Positions 1 through 9,685 of a DNA stretch of 64,000 nucleotides are shown piece after piece. The notes under the pieces were generated by a model. That model was given only the letters and a program-made list of their open reading frames with translations. It had not been told where the DNA came from and did not search any database. Made by a program: the position numbers and the translations under genes. This DNA comes from Mariniblastus sp. Its GTDB lineage: Bacteria > Planctomycetota > Planctomycetia > Pirellulales > Pirellulaceae. The number at the start of each line of letters is the position of its first letter. The first letter of the stretch is position 1. The DNA is taken from positions 1 through 64,000 of the forward strand of contig JAKVBG010000009.1 of the NCBI GenBank assembly GCA_022447605.1, in the 5' to 3' direction.

Positions 1-150
1 GTGGTAGGTCAGTTCAATCGGATCTTCTTCACCGCGCGGCAGGAAACGCATCGCTGTCTGATCCGGAATGGCAAGAGCCCAGTAACGGATTTGCTCAACA
101 AAATCAACGAGCGGTGGGGAAAACGGTGCAAATGTGTCGGTCAGGTTCAC
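1..150 (-). CDS. AMP-dependent synthetase/ligase, fatty-acyl-AMP ligase-like (N-terminal fragment, runs off the window)
   Basis: Only the first 50 codons are inside the window; the gene continues beyond base 1. Reading leftward from a GTG at 148-150, the frame gives a stretch of the type FVEQIRYWALAIPDQTAMRF followed by an acidic segment and IELTYH. This matches the typical start of acyl-AMP ligases and acyl-CoA synthetases (a 'PDQTAxRFL..GEE...LTY' N-terminus). Enzymes of this family activate a carboxylate, usually a fatty acid, with ATP for transfer to CoA or an acyl carrier protein. A GGAGA lies 10 bases upstream of the GTG, and the frame is closed by a TGA at 205-207. The choice of FAAL over acyl-CoA synthetase is a guess from the N-terminus alone. 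Confidence 0.7.
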   Translation of the reverse strand, partial: MNLTDTFAPFSPPLVDFVEQIRYWALAIPDQTAMRFLPRGEEDPIELTYH

Positions 151-590
151 TCGTCTCGGGTCTCCGGTGTCGCATCGAAATGCGGTTTTGAATCGGTTGC
201 AGAATCAAATTTCGATCGAGGCAGTTTGACTGCCTCGAGAGTCTGGATGATTGATGGAAGTCCGTTAATTATGATCGAACGCAGGCCGGCTCGGGGTCAA
301 GGTGAAATCGTTGCGAACCGTAAAATCGATACCGAAAGAAGGGTTCGGTTTGCCGCTTTCGGGGTTTTGAGCCCGCACGACCGTTTTAACCGTTAGCGAA
401 CCTAGATTCTAATCCATTTTAACTCGTGTGGTCTGCAATTCTTCCAGTTGTCATTGACTATTCCAGTTGAATGGTAAAATAGGATGGGATTCTGCCTCGG
501 ATCTCGATTTGCCCTGTTTATGCATAGTGAATCGTAATTTCTGACGCGAGTTTCTCTGTTCCGTGTTGCACTTCCAATTCCAGGTCAACA
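151..590. other. Divergent intergenic region
   Basis: This 440-base gap separates the acyl-AMP ligase start from the small zinc-ribbon gene. An open frame on the plus strand across 1-396 has no recognisable protein character and overlaps the ligase, so I do not call it. The base 410-480 stretch is AT-rich and holds two copies of TTCCAGTTG (442-450 and 461-469). It also has a weak promoter-like pair, TTGACT at 454-459 and TAAAAT at 475-480, with a spacing of 15 that is shorter than ideal. Otherwise I see nothing in it. Confidence 0.4.
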
Positions 591-827
591 TTGACTACTT
601 CCAAGAATATCGCCGAATCGAACGAATTGCTGGATACGTTTCAAGACGTTGACAAGCCAGCTGCCGGCGTCGTCAAGCACTGCCGATCCTGTTGGCGACA
701 GGAATTGCATTACCCGATCTCGATTCCACCATTCGCCTTGGGGTTCCTGATGATCTTCACCCTGGGGCTGGTTCTTTTTGTGCGGCCCAACCAGTGTACC
801 TGTTGCGGCAGGACAAGACTCTTTTGA
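591..827 (+). CDS. Small membrane protein with two CxxC knuckles
   Basis: This 78-residue protein has a CRSC pair near residue 32, a single hydrophobic segment (about residues 44-64, FALGFLMIFTLGLVLFV) and a C-terminal CTCC pair followed by GRTRLF. Two CxxC knuckles flanking one membrane span suggest a zinc-ribbon-like or redox membrane peptide. The two knuckles are only about 38 residues apart and could share one metal if both ends lie on the same side, but one transmembrane span would place them on opposite sides, so this is unresolved. The start used is a TTG with no good ribosome-binding site; the frame is open further upstream without an ATG. I do not recognise a family. Confidence 0.5.
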   Translation: MTTSKNIAESNELLDTFQDVDKPAAGVVKHCRSCWRQELHYPISIPPFALGFLMIFTLGLVLFVRPNQCTCCGRTRLF

Positions 828-1111
828 GTTGCCGATAGACGGGATCGATGATGGTGACCCGTTTGGTTTAACGGGCAAGTTGTGGAGGTGCCGGCCTCGG
901 TAACCCCCGGGGTGTTTTTCAGGTCAATCTCTTTGGGTTGTTTTATCTTCGCCAAACAGAGTAAGCCCGCATTATCGATTCTTGAAAATGCAACGTCCAG
1001 TCTGGCAACCTTGGCCCACCAGGCCTGTTTGCATCACGAAGAGGGGATGAAAACGAACCTTAGCACGGCAGTGGCAATGGGGTTCTACATGATCCGCAAG
1101 CAAACTAAAGA

Positions 1112-1657
1112 TCAGCCAATGCGCGATCGGGCGAACATTTCCATCTTCCTGACCGGTATCGGTTGATTCAATACCGGAACCATCTGTAAATCATCACCCC
1201 GGTAAGCTCGCTCCAGCCTGCGTCCGGCCGAATGAAGGAAATAATCGATCTTCCGATCGTGCCGATTCCAGAAAATGTCGGCAATCGTCGCCACCATCGG
1301 TTTCAGTTTACCCATCTTTGACTTGACTTCCACGAGGTCGTCCAATTCGTAACCCTCTGATTCCACTTCATACCACATTGTCGGTTTGACTCGGATCGAC
1401 TGTTTGCCGTAACGGAGCAGGGAGTAAGGGGCCTCATCGTCCTGCCGGCAAAAGACCCGCTTGCTGGGGATCAAGGCGAAGGCCAGTTCAACGTCGTCGG
1501 GATGAACCCAGTCGAACCCCTCTTCGGGCCACCATAAATAGACCCCGTAGCGGGGTGGGCGACGCAAGTCGGGCAGCGGTGGAGAAGGTCGTTTCAACAG
1601 GAAACCTTGATCTCGGACGGGGTTGGCAGTGGGAGGGAAGGAGTGGCGACGGGACAT
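1112..1657 (-). CDS. Conserved hypothetical protein, probably cytosolic
   Basis: This 181-residue protein has no signal peptide or membrane segment. A proline-rich N-terminal 30 residues lead into a recognisable core, RYGVYLWWPEEGFDWVHPDD, then ELAFALIPSKRVFCR. The rest is mixed charged sequence with aromatic residues (VKPTMWYEVESEGYELDDLVEV, shown only in part here). A core of this kind, with a tryptophan pair, an HPDD motif and 'LIPSxRVFxR', looks like a compact conserved domain that I have seen only in uncharacterised proteins. The ATG is preceded by AGGGA at about 11 bases. It lies downstream of gapA on the same strand, but the gapA terminator separates them, so it is probably transcribed on its own. 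No function is proposed. Confidence 0.7.
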   Translation of the reverse strand: MSRRHSFPPTANPVRDQGFLLKRPSPPLPDLRRPPRYGVYLWWPEEGFDWVHPDDVELAFALIPSKRVFCRQDDEAPYSLLRYGKQSIRVKPTMWYEVESEGYELDDLVEVKSKMGKLKPMVATIADIFWNRHDRKIDYFLHSAGRRLERAYRGDDLQMVPVLNQPIPVRKMEMFARSRIG

Positions 1658-1690
1658 CTACAATTTATCCCTAACCGGCCCAGGGGTCCA

Positions 1691-1729
1691 ATAAAAAAAG
1701 CCCCAGCCCCGTTAATCGGGGGCTGGGGC
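1691..1729 (-). terminator. Rho-independent terminator of gapA
   Basis: On the minus strand a GC-only stem (GCCCCAGCCCC paired with GGGGCTGGGGC, loop of about 7 bases) is followed directly by a run of seven Ts. It lies about 50 bases after the gapA stop codon. Confidence 0.85.
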
Positions 1730-1777
1730 GACAAATTGGGACGTCTGGGTTCCCTCAGTTTTTTCAGTGTGCTACCG

Positions 1778-3811
<2,034 letters not shown>

Positions 3812-3836
3812 GGAAGTGGAATCAGAGGAGGAGACT

Positions 3837-4145
3837 ATGTCACGGCGAGAGCAGCTTGAGGCGATGTTGGTCAATGACCCCAACGACACGTTCCTGCGCT
3901 ATGCGTTGGCAATGGAGTTGGAAAGTGCTGGAGAAAACGAACGGGGTATCGAAATGTTTCGTGGCCTGATGCAGGACTCACCCCCGTACGTTCCTGCCTT
4001 TTTCATGCTGGGCCAACTGCTGGCCCGGGTGGAACAGGTTGAGGAATCGCGCCGTGTGCTGGTCGAGGGAATTGAGCAGGCGCGGGCCCAAAATGACTCG
4101 CACGCCGCTGGCGAAATGAGTGAGTTCCTCGCTTCCCTCGGTTAA
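3837..4145 (+). CDS. Small TPR-repeat protein
   Basis: This 102-residue cytosolic protein consists of about two to three helix-turn-helix tetratricopeptide units. The first is RYALAMELESAGENERGIEM, followed by PAFFMLGQLLARVEQVEESR and a third helical pair to the end. TPRs normally bind peptides or assemble complexes; a free-standing protein of this size has no predictable partner. The ATG at 3837 has an excellent AGAGGAGGAG ribosome-binding site. The frame is open back to 3702, inside the methyltransferase gene, but that part is a shadow. It converges with the polysaccharide locus 46 bases downstream. Confidence 0.8.
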   Translation: MSRREQLEAMLVNDPNDTFLRYALAMELESAGENERGIEMFRGLMQDSPPYVPAFFMLGQLLARVEQVEESRRVLVEGIEQARAQNDSHAAGEMSEFLASLG

Positions 4146-4191
4146 CCAGGCGGGGTGAAGCCCGATCGGATGCACGGGCCGGCTGGAAAAC

Positions 4192-5163
4192 TCAGACAGA
4201 ATTTTTCTCGGCCGACCTCTCGGTCAACTCGAGATACTGGCCCTCGGCCAGCCCGCTCCGGATCAGGTGCGAAGTCCAGGTATCTGAATCTGAAATGAAA
4301 CGCTTGGCCCGCGAACAGATCAACTCCCATCGCGATTCACGGGCAAGCTGTTTCGGGTCGCCGTTATGGTCCGGGTCCCTGGCAACCAGCATTCGCCCCT
4401 GGCCGATAAAGTAATCTCGAATGTAAGCGGCCGTTTGGCGTTCCGGACCAATCATATGAGAAACACGGGCGGCCGGTATCCAGTGCCCGCTATGCCCGTT
4501 TTCGAGCAGTCTTTGCAAGAGTGCGATTTCGTCGTGGCCGACGACCGAGTCGCCGCGGCGTCCGAGTTCCGTGTCGAAAGGGTGCTGCTTCTGGGTGTCC
4601 GTGCGGATCGCGAAATTGGCTCCGTAAGGCAATGTTTCACTCGTGAAAGGAAAGGGAGTCTCTCCCAGCTGGCGTTCTGCAAAACAGCCTTTGAACTTGT
4701 CCCAATTTTCATCGATCCAGACAGGTTGCCGGGGCGTGAAAACGGGTCGGATGGGACCCCCGAAAAAAGTGCTGTCCCGGAATTCCCGAATCGCTTCAGT
4801 GTAGGCGCTCAACCAGTGGGTATCGACCTGGACATCATCATCGGTCCAGATCAGCCAGTCACCTGTGGCCTGTTCGATGGCGTGGTTCCTGGCCAATGAA
4901 TGTCCTCGCCTGGACTCGTGGAACAGGGAGAGATCGAGTTGGTCGAAGAAGGATTGAACGACGGACTTCGTTTCATCGTCGGAGTCGTTGTCAACGATCA
5001 GGAAACGCAATTCAACCGAGTCCGGTGATTCCATGACTGCCATGCTCTCCAGCGTTTGCCGCAGGAATTCAGCGCGATTCCGGGTACAGATGGCAATGTC
5101 AATGTTCATCGCAATGGGCGGGGGAGCTTGGACGGGAACCGAATCTCTGCCAGTATCCAACAT
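4192..5163 (-). CDS. Family 2 glycosyltransferase
   Basis: This GT-A inverting transferase would add a sugar from a nucleotide donor to a growing glycan. It opens, after a short leader, with the family 2 signature IDIAICTRNRAEFLRQTLES. It contains the metal-binding run IWTDDDVQVD and later FGGPIRPVF, typical of the 'succinoglycan/rhamnosyl' type GT2 enzymes. No membrane segments are present, so it acts on the cytoplasmic face. An ATG at 5107-5109, starting at MNIDIAI, is a plausible alternative start. It is the last gene of the minus-strand polysaccharide locus and lies 17 bases after the GT4 gene. Confidence 0.88.
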   Translation of the reverse strand: MLDTGRDSVPVQAPPPIAMNIDIAICTRNRAEFLRQTLESMAVMESPDSVELRFLIVDNDSDDETKSVVQSFFDQLDLSLFHESRRGHSLARNHAIEQATGDWLIWTDDDVQVDTHWLSAYTEAIREFRDSTFFGGPIRPVFTPRQPVWIDENWDKFKGCFAERQLGETPFPFTSETLPYGANFAIRTDTQKQHPFDTELGRRGDSVVGHDEIALLQRLLENGHSGHWIPAARVSHMIGPERQTAAYIRDYFIGQGRMLVARDPDHNGDPKQLARESRWELICSRAKRFISDSDTWTSHLIRSGLAEGQYLELTERSAEKNSV

Positions 5164-5180
5164 TTTCCGGAAACGGGAAG

Positions 5181-6326
5181 CTATTGCGGAACCGATTTTG
5201 GCACAATCGACTTGATCCGTTCAGCGAACTCTCGGATTGGGTCCTGGGGGTATCGCTGGCGAATATGTTGGCCGGCAAGTTGTCCCATCACTTGCCATTT
5301 CTCCCGTTCCGACCAGGCCTTTTCCAGGGTTTCATCCAGCAGTCGGGAAATGGCCCCGTCCGCAATGAAACCGGTCTCTCCCTCGTCAATCAACTCCCGG
5401 TTCCGGCCAATATCCGTAGAGATTGAGACGCGATTGCAGAGCATCGCTTCGATGACCACCAACGGGGCGCCCTCGTACCGGCTGGGAAGGAGCAGGGCGT
5501 GGTTCTCGGCCCAGATATCTTCCACTTTCTCTTTGAAACCACCCAGTTTGAGCTGGTGCTGCAGGCCGTGCATCTGGATCAGGTCTTCGAGTTGTTTCTG
5601 GTTTCCCTGATCATGGCCATAAAAGGTGATTTCTACCTTTCGCTCCCGCCATTTCTCCTGTTTCATCACGTCGACAATCAGGTCCTGGCCCTTGGATTGA
5701 AAGTGGATCCGACCGACACAGGCGATCCGGTAGACCGGCTCCGGGTCGGGCCATTGAGGGCTCGAATCGTAGTCGACATTAAACGGGTTGGCGACAATTT
5801 CGGCGTTTTCCAACTTCGCGGCAATGTTGGTTTCCAGCTTGTGCTGGTTTTCCTCGCTCACAAAGAACACCTTGGCCGCACCTTGGTACCAGCGGCGATA
5901 TTTTTCCAGCAGGTCACTGTGGATAAAGAAAAAGTGACTGGCGCACTGGACGTTGATCGCGTAGGGGATGCCGTGTTTCAGGCATTCGTCGGCAACGGGA
6001 ATCTGGTCGGGGTGATAGCCGAGCGTGACCAGGACCATTTCAGGCCGGGTCTGTTCCAGCCAGGATTTGTTCGAACCATTGGTGGAAAACAGCCGCTTGA
6101 GGGAGGCCTTGCGTGACTCAAAGAAACTGACCGGTTCGTCCCTCGACCAGACCGAACCACCATGTTCCTCGATTTCGACCAGCTGTCGGGCTTTTTCCGG
6201 CCACCACTTGTAGTTGACCAGGATATGGTGCCCGTCTTTCTGTAGCAAACGCGCAGCCCGCCACCAGAGCTCTTCGCTACCGCCCCAGGGCATGCCGGAC
6301 ATACAGGAATAGAAGGCAAGTTTCAC
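5181..6326 (-). CDS. Family 4 glycosyltransferase
   Basis: This 381-residue GT-B retaining transferase has the C-terminal donor-binding domain typical of the family: RIACVGRIHFQSKGQDLIVD, then LLLPSRYEGAPLVVIEAMLC, the EX7E motif. The N-terminal half, starting KLAFYSCMSGMPWGGSEELW, is the acceptor domain, with a glycine-rich loop. The start codon is GTG at 6324-6326. The gene sits between a sulfotransferase and a GT2 gene in the same orientation, consistent with building one sugar linkage of the exported polysaccharide. Which sugar is transferred cannot be told. Confidence 0.9.
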   Translation of the reverse strand: MKLAFYSCMSGMPWGGSEELWWRAARLLQKDGHHILVNYKWWPEKARQLVEIEEHGGSVWSRDEPVSFFESRKASLKRLFSTNGSNKSWLEQTRPEMVLVTLGYHPDQIPVADECLKHGIPYAINVQCASHFFFIHSDLLEKYRRWYQGAAKVFFVSEENQHKLETNIAAKLENAEIVANPFNVDYDSSPQWPDPEPVYRIACVGRIHFQSKGQDLIVDVMKQEKWRERKVEITFYGHDQGNQKQLEDLIQMHGLQHQLKLGGFKEKVEDIWAENHALLLPSRYEGAPLVVIEAMLCNRVSISTDIGRNRELIDEGETGFIADGAISRLLDETLEKAWSEREKWQVMGQLAGQHIRQRYPQDPIREFAERIKSIVPKSVPQ

Positions 6327-6388
6327 GTTTTTAATCGGTCATGCAAGGACCGGCCTGTCAGATTGCGAGTTGGGGTGTAACGATTTGA

Positions 6389-7150
6389 TCAACCAGCCTT
6401 CGATGCCACAGCTTGGTCCGGCAGAGTGGACGAAGTAGCGGGGGACTGACTCTCGTTCGTACGGTAATTTTCCAGTGCAAAATTATAAACTCTCTTGAGC
6501 AGTGGATAGTCGTGGTAAAATTTGTCGCGAAGGTAGTTGGGAACGACCTCGTCGTAATTGGAGACGTTCGTCAGCGGTAGTTCTGCTTTGGGTTTTCCTA
6601 ACAGGATGCCCAGGTTGTCGATCGATTGTTGGAGATCTTCGAAGACACCGATGTAGACGAATCGCTTGTTCAATCGCTCTTCGAAATTGTCCAGCGTGAT
6701 ATCTTGAGGCAAATGGTTGAACAGCCAGTACGGGTAGGAAGAGACATAGCTCTCGACGGTTGGGAATTGATCCCGGATATCAACCTGTTCTCCCCGGAAC
6801 CAAAACTCACCCCGAATACTACGTCCCTTGGCAAAAAAGTACATAGAACAGGTGAGGTCAAACGGGTCCCGCAGGATCGTAAAGTATTGATCGAGTTCCG
6901 AATAAAAGTACGGCAGGCCATACCCGCGACCATGGTTGAAATGGCCGTGAATACATTTGACATTCTCCAGCCACTGGCCCTGGTCATCCTGGGTCGGGAC
7001 CCGCGGCAAGAGAATGTCCTTCGTCTCGTCCTGGTTTAGTTTGTGATACGTTTCACCAAACCAGCTTCTCAACAATCGAACCACGCTCGTCCCGGCGCAC
7101 TTGGGGATGTGCGTGTAAATGATCGGTCTGGATGGATCGTATTGACGCAT
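6389..7150 (-). CDS. Sulfotransferase family protein (first of two)
   Basis: This 253-residue enzyme has the 5'-phosphosulfate-binding loop of PAPS-dependent sulfotransferases, IYTHIPKCAGTSVVRLLRSW near the N-terminus. It also has the 3'-phosphate motif FTILRDPFDLTCSMYFF. Family members, like animal heparan-sulfate and chondroitin sulfotransferases (the Sulfotransfer_2 type), transfer sulfate from PAPS to a carbohydrate hydroxyl. No signal peptide is visible, so it should act in the cytoplasm before export. The neighbours are glycosyltransferases and an ABC exporter. I infer that it sulfates the polysaccharide made by this locus. Confidence 0.85.
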   Translation of the reverse strand: MRQYDPSRPIIYTHIPKCAGTSVVRLLRSWFGETYHKLNQDETKDILLPRVPTQDDQGQWLENVKCIHGHFNHGRGYGLPYFYSELDQYFTILRDPFDLTCSMYFFAKGRSIRGEFWFRGEQVDIRDQFPTVESYVSSYPYWLFNHLPQDITLDNFEERLNKRFVYIGVFEDLQQSIDNLGILLGKPKAELPLTNVSNYDEVVPNYLRDKFYHDYPLLKRVYNFALENYRTNESQSPATSSTLPDQAVASKAG

Positions 7151-7249
7151 CGGGCTTTCTGTCTTTTGGTCTCTCTATTTTGCCTGTATTAAAACGTAAG
7201 TGTCAGAATGTTGGAAGACCGTTTTGACCCGCGAATCGCCTTGTCAACT

Positions 7250-8614
7250 TCACTTTTTCGGTTGGATTCCCAAGATACGACGCAATTTCATGATCCGTTG
7301 CCGCAGGTCGGTGATTCTCAATTTCATCTCGTCCCGCTGCTGAAGCAGTTGGGCGATGTACTGGTTTTTTTCGACCAGGTCTTGGGGCAGCGTGTCCAGT
7401 CGTTTCACCAGCTGTGACAATTCAGCCTGCAGTTGCTGGTTGTCCTCGGTCTGAAAGGCGTCGTTGCCCGGAAACAGGTTGGCCATATCGAAACTCGCTT
7501 CCACACTGGTAAACCCCTGGTCGGGGTCGTCCACGATCCGCTGCGGGAATTGGAGAGGTCTGCCGTGCGAACGGGCCTGCTGACCCAACTCGACCATCGT
7601 CTCGACCAACTTCAGCAGTCGCGGTTTGGCAGGTTCCCGGCATTGCAGGTTGTCGTGCAGTGACGTCTCCTGGAACAGCATTTTCGGTAACGGCGGGTCG
7701 GCGAGTTCCCCCAGGATCGTATCGATATGTTGCGGGCCGTGGATCGTCCAGGCGGCCGGAACGAACTGCGGTGTGTTGTGGAAATCGAGAATGGCTGTCG
7801 GCCGTCGCCGCAGCGCGCTCTCCAGGAAGAGTGTCGAAGGGGTGGTGATGACGGCATCGGCCGCATCGATTTCCGCGGCCAGGCTGGGCCGCTCTTCCTG
7901 TTCTCCTTCGGCCTCCTCCAGGATTGGTAAACCGATCGACTGTTCCAAGTTGTCCGTCAGTCGCCAGCAGATTTGCACCGCGCGGTCGTTGATCGAATCG
8001 ATGGCAGACAGTTGTTGCTTGACGCGGTCGAGCGACTCGATCACCGTGTCCCGCTGAGCCTCGTCAAAGGCGGGTGTGTTGGCCGTCGCCACCAACAAGC
8101 GGAACGGTCCTTCCCGGTTAATCGGAGCCGGTTCCTGTTGGAGGACATCGTCCAGACGGGGCAGGCCAACCACCTCGGCCCGGCCCGGGTTTCCCCACGA
8201 TTCAAGGATTCTTGCCTGGCCCCTGCCGAGACAGGCGATCTTGTGACCAATCAACGGCTGGAACATCGATCCATCGGCCAACTCGGGGTGTTCCCACGTA
8301 TTGCGGTACTCCAGGATCCCGTCGGCCAATACCAGGACGGGAACGGCCGAGGCCTGGAAGATCTTTCGCAGCGCATGGATCTCTTCCCAGCGGTAGTGCA
8401 TGTGCGTGATCACGATGCCGGCGTCGGCGGGCACCTGCCAGGTCGGCAGGTAGTCATCCACCACTACGCACGGGATCGGGCAGTCCGCCATCCACGTATT
8501 GTAGATGGGGCTGCGATCGGCAAATCGACAGAGGATATAAGCCTTCAAGTTGGCGTCCGATCCTTTGCTAGTCATGGTTTCATGGTTGACGGGGTTGTCT
8601 GACGATGCGGCCAA
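7250..8614 (-). CDS. Uncharacterised GT-B-like protein with C-terminal coiled coil
   Basis: This 454-residue protein has no close family that I can name. The middle resembles the donor half of GT-B enzymes such as capsule or CDP-glycerol transferases: an AVITTPSTLFLESALRR stretch followed by PTAILDFHNTPQFVPAAW. The N-terminal half has Rossmann-like strands (YILCRF, GIVITHMHYRW, PVLVLADGILEYRNTW). About the last 70 residues form a long charged helix ending RDEMKLRITDLRQRIMKLRR, likely a coiled coil. An ATG at 8573-8575 is an alternative start. Placed between two sulfotransferases in a polysaccharide locus, it may be a glycosyl- or polyol-phosphate transferase; this is inference. Confidence 0.72.
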   Translation of the reverse strand: MAASSDNPVNHETMTSKGSDANLKAYILCRFADRSPIYNTWMADCPIPCVVVDDYLPTWQVPADAGIVITHMHYRWEEIHALRKIFQASAVPVLVLADGILEYRNTWEHPELADGSMFQPLIGHKIACLGRGQARILESWGNPGRAEVVGLPRLDDVLQQEPAPINREGPFRLLVATANTPAFDEAQRDTVIESLDRVKQQLSAIDSINDRAVQICWRLTDNLEQSIGLPILEEAEGEQEERPSLAAEIDAADAVITTPSTLFLESALRRRPTAILDFHNTPQFVPAAWTIHGPQHIDTILGELADPPLPKMLFQETSLHDNLQCREPAKPRLLKLVETMVELGQQARSHGRPLQFPQRIVDDPDQGFTSVEASFDMANLFPGNDAFQTEDNQQLQAELSQLVKRLDTLPQDLVEKNQYIAQLLQQRDEMKLRITDLRQRIMKLRRILGIQPKK

Positions 8615-8658
8615 GTGGCCGTTTTAATGTCGGCCATTTTAACGTCGGCCGTTTTAAC
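8614..8658. repeat. Three tandem copies of a 15-bp unit
   Basis: Three near-identical units of the form GTCGGCCGTTTTAAC lie head to tail at 8614-8628, 8629-8643 and 8644-8658, with two or three substitutions between copies. The array lies in the 120-base gap between two genes of the polysaccharide locus, immediately upstream of the 7250-8614 gene, whose start codon it touches. Confidence 0.85.
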
Positions 8659-8734
8659 GTCGGGTTAGCCAACCGGTCCTCCTGGGGACAATCGTAGTCA
8701 TTCGGGGGAGATGCGATCAAGCCGGGCGGGCTGC

Positions 8735-9685
8735 CTAACAGTCTCCCGGGGCTGGCAGGGTCAGTTCTTCGGGCAGTGAATCGACCCAGGTGTCATCTGG
8801 GACATAACCGAGGGCCAGCAGTTGTTCGCCCGCGATTTGCTGGAACAATTCGCCATCCCTCTTGGTAAAGTAGTTCTTCCAGTCCCCCGTAATTCCCTTG
8901 CGGGCTTTTTCCAGGGGACGTTCTTCGCCCGCTTCACGACCCGTTGCCTGATGGAAGGTCGTGGCGGCCACGCAGGACTCGATGATCTCGGGCGACGGGT
9001 CGACCTCCAGCAGCTGGAAGATCCGCTGTAATTCCTGCCCGTGATTCGTTTTCAAGGATTCGTAACGGGTAACGAGATTGGGTGGATGACGCTCAAATCC
9101 ATCTGCCACGTCTCGCCAGTCGGTTGCCCACTGCCGGATGGCCTGGTCGTCAAAGAAACGGGTGAGTCTCAGGCCGGGTGTCTGCTCGACGAAGTACGCA
9201 TGCCGGTCCGTGCCGGCCGAGTCGAGATGCAGCCAGTCAAAGGTGCCGCTGGTGGCCACGTCCCGCCCATCGCGCACGAGTTGGATCACGCGGGAATCGG
9301 GTAACCTCCGGTGAATGCTGCGCAGAACGCGATCGGCCGTACCCGAATACGGAGTGATCTTGTCGACCAGCATTTTTTTGCCCGTCTGTTGCAAACCGAA
9401 TGCGGCCAACTGCTGGATGAGGTGATCCTGCATTTGCCGGATAAAATCCTGTTTCTCCAGTTGCAGCTCGTCGAAAAAATAGTAGCCGGCCAGGTTTCGA
9501 ACGTAAGCATCCTGGGTGATCTTGAGCGCCTGTCCCCCGCGACGATCGGACCACAGGTCGACATGCTCGCCAAACAAGCGTTGCTCGGTGGCGAAGATGT
9601 CCGGGTGCAGGTTCAGCGACCGGGCCAGCCAGGTGGAACCGCTGCGTGGGGCGCTGACGATGAAATGGATAGGGGTTGATGCCAT
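8735..9685 (-). CDS. Sulfotransferase (second of two)
   Basis: This 316-residue PAPS-dependent sulfotransferase has a textbook 5'-phosphosulfate loop, FIVSAPRSGSTWLARSLNLH. It also has a 3'-phosphate motif, VIQLVRDGRDVATSGTFDW, and a second loop around TGDWKNYFTKRDGELFQQI. That last stretch matches the 'G-WKN-FT' element of cytosolic sulfotransferases. It is only distantly similar to the sulfotransferase at 6389-7150, so the two probably modify different positions. Its ATG overlaps the TGA of the upstream wzt-like gene by one base (TGATG), which implies translational coupling with the exporter ATPase. Confidence 0.9.
   Translation of the reverse strand: MASTPIHFIVSAPRSGSTWLARSLNLHPDIFATEQRLFGEHVDLWSDRRGGQALKITQDAYVRNLAGYYFFDELQLEKQDFIRQMQDHLIQQLAAFGLQQTGKKMLVDKITPYSGTADRVLRSIHRRLPDSRVIQLVRDGRDVATSGTFDWLHLDSAGTDRHAYFVEQTPGLRLTRFFDDQAIRQWATDWRDVADGFERHPPNLVTRYESLKTNHGQELQRIFQLLEVDPSPEIIESCVAATTFHQATGREAGEERPLEKARKGITGDWKNYFTKRDGELFQQIAGEQLLALGYVPDDTWVDSLPEELTLPAPGDC

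Noticed and set aside
882-1166. A short plus-strand open frame
   Set aside because: It is 94 residues without motif or ribosome-binding site and overlaps the 1112-1657 gene on the other strand at its end.
8614-8658. CRISPR array
   Set aside because: The units are 14-16 bp, contiguous and without spacers, so they are simple tandem repeats. The same applies to the arrays at 17505, 43701 and 49352.
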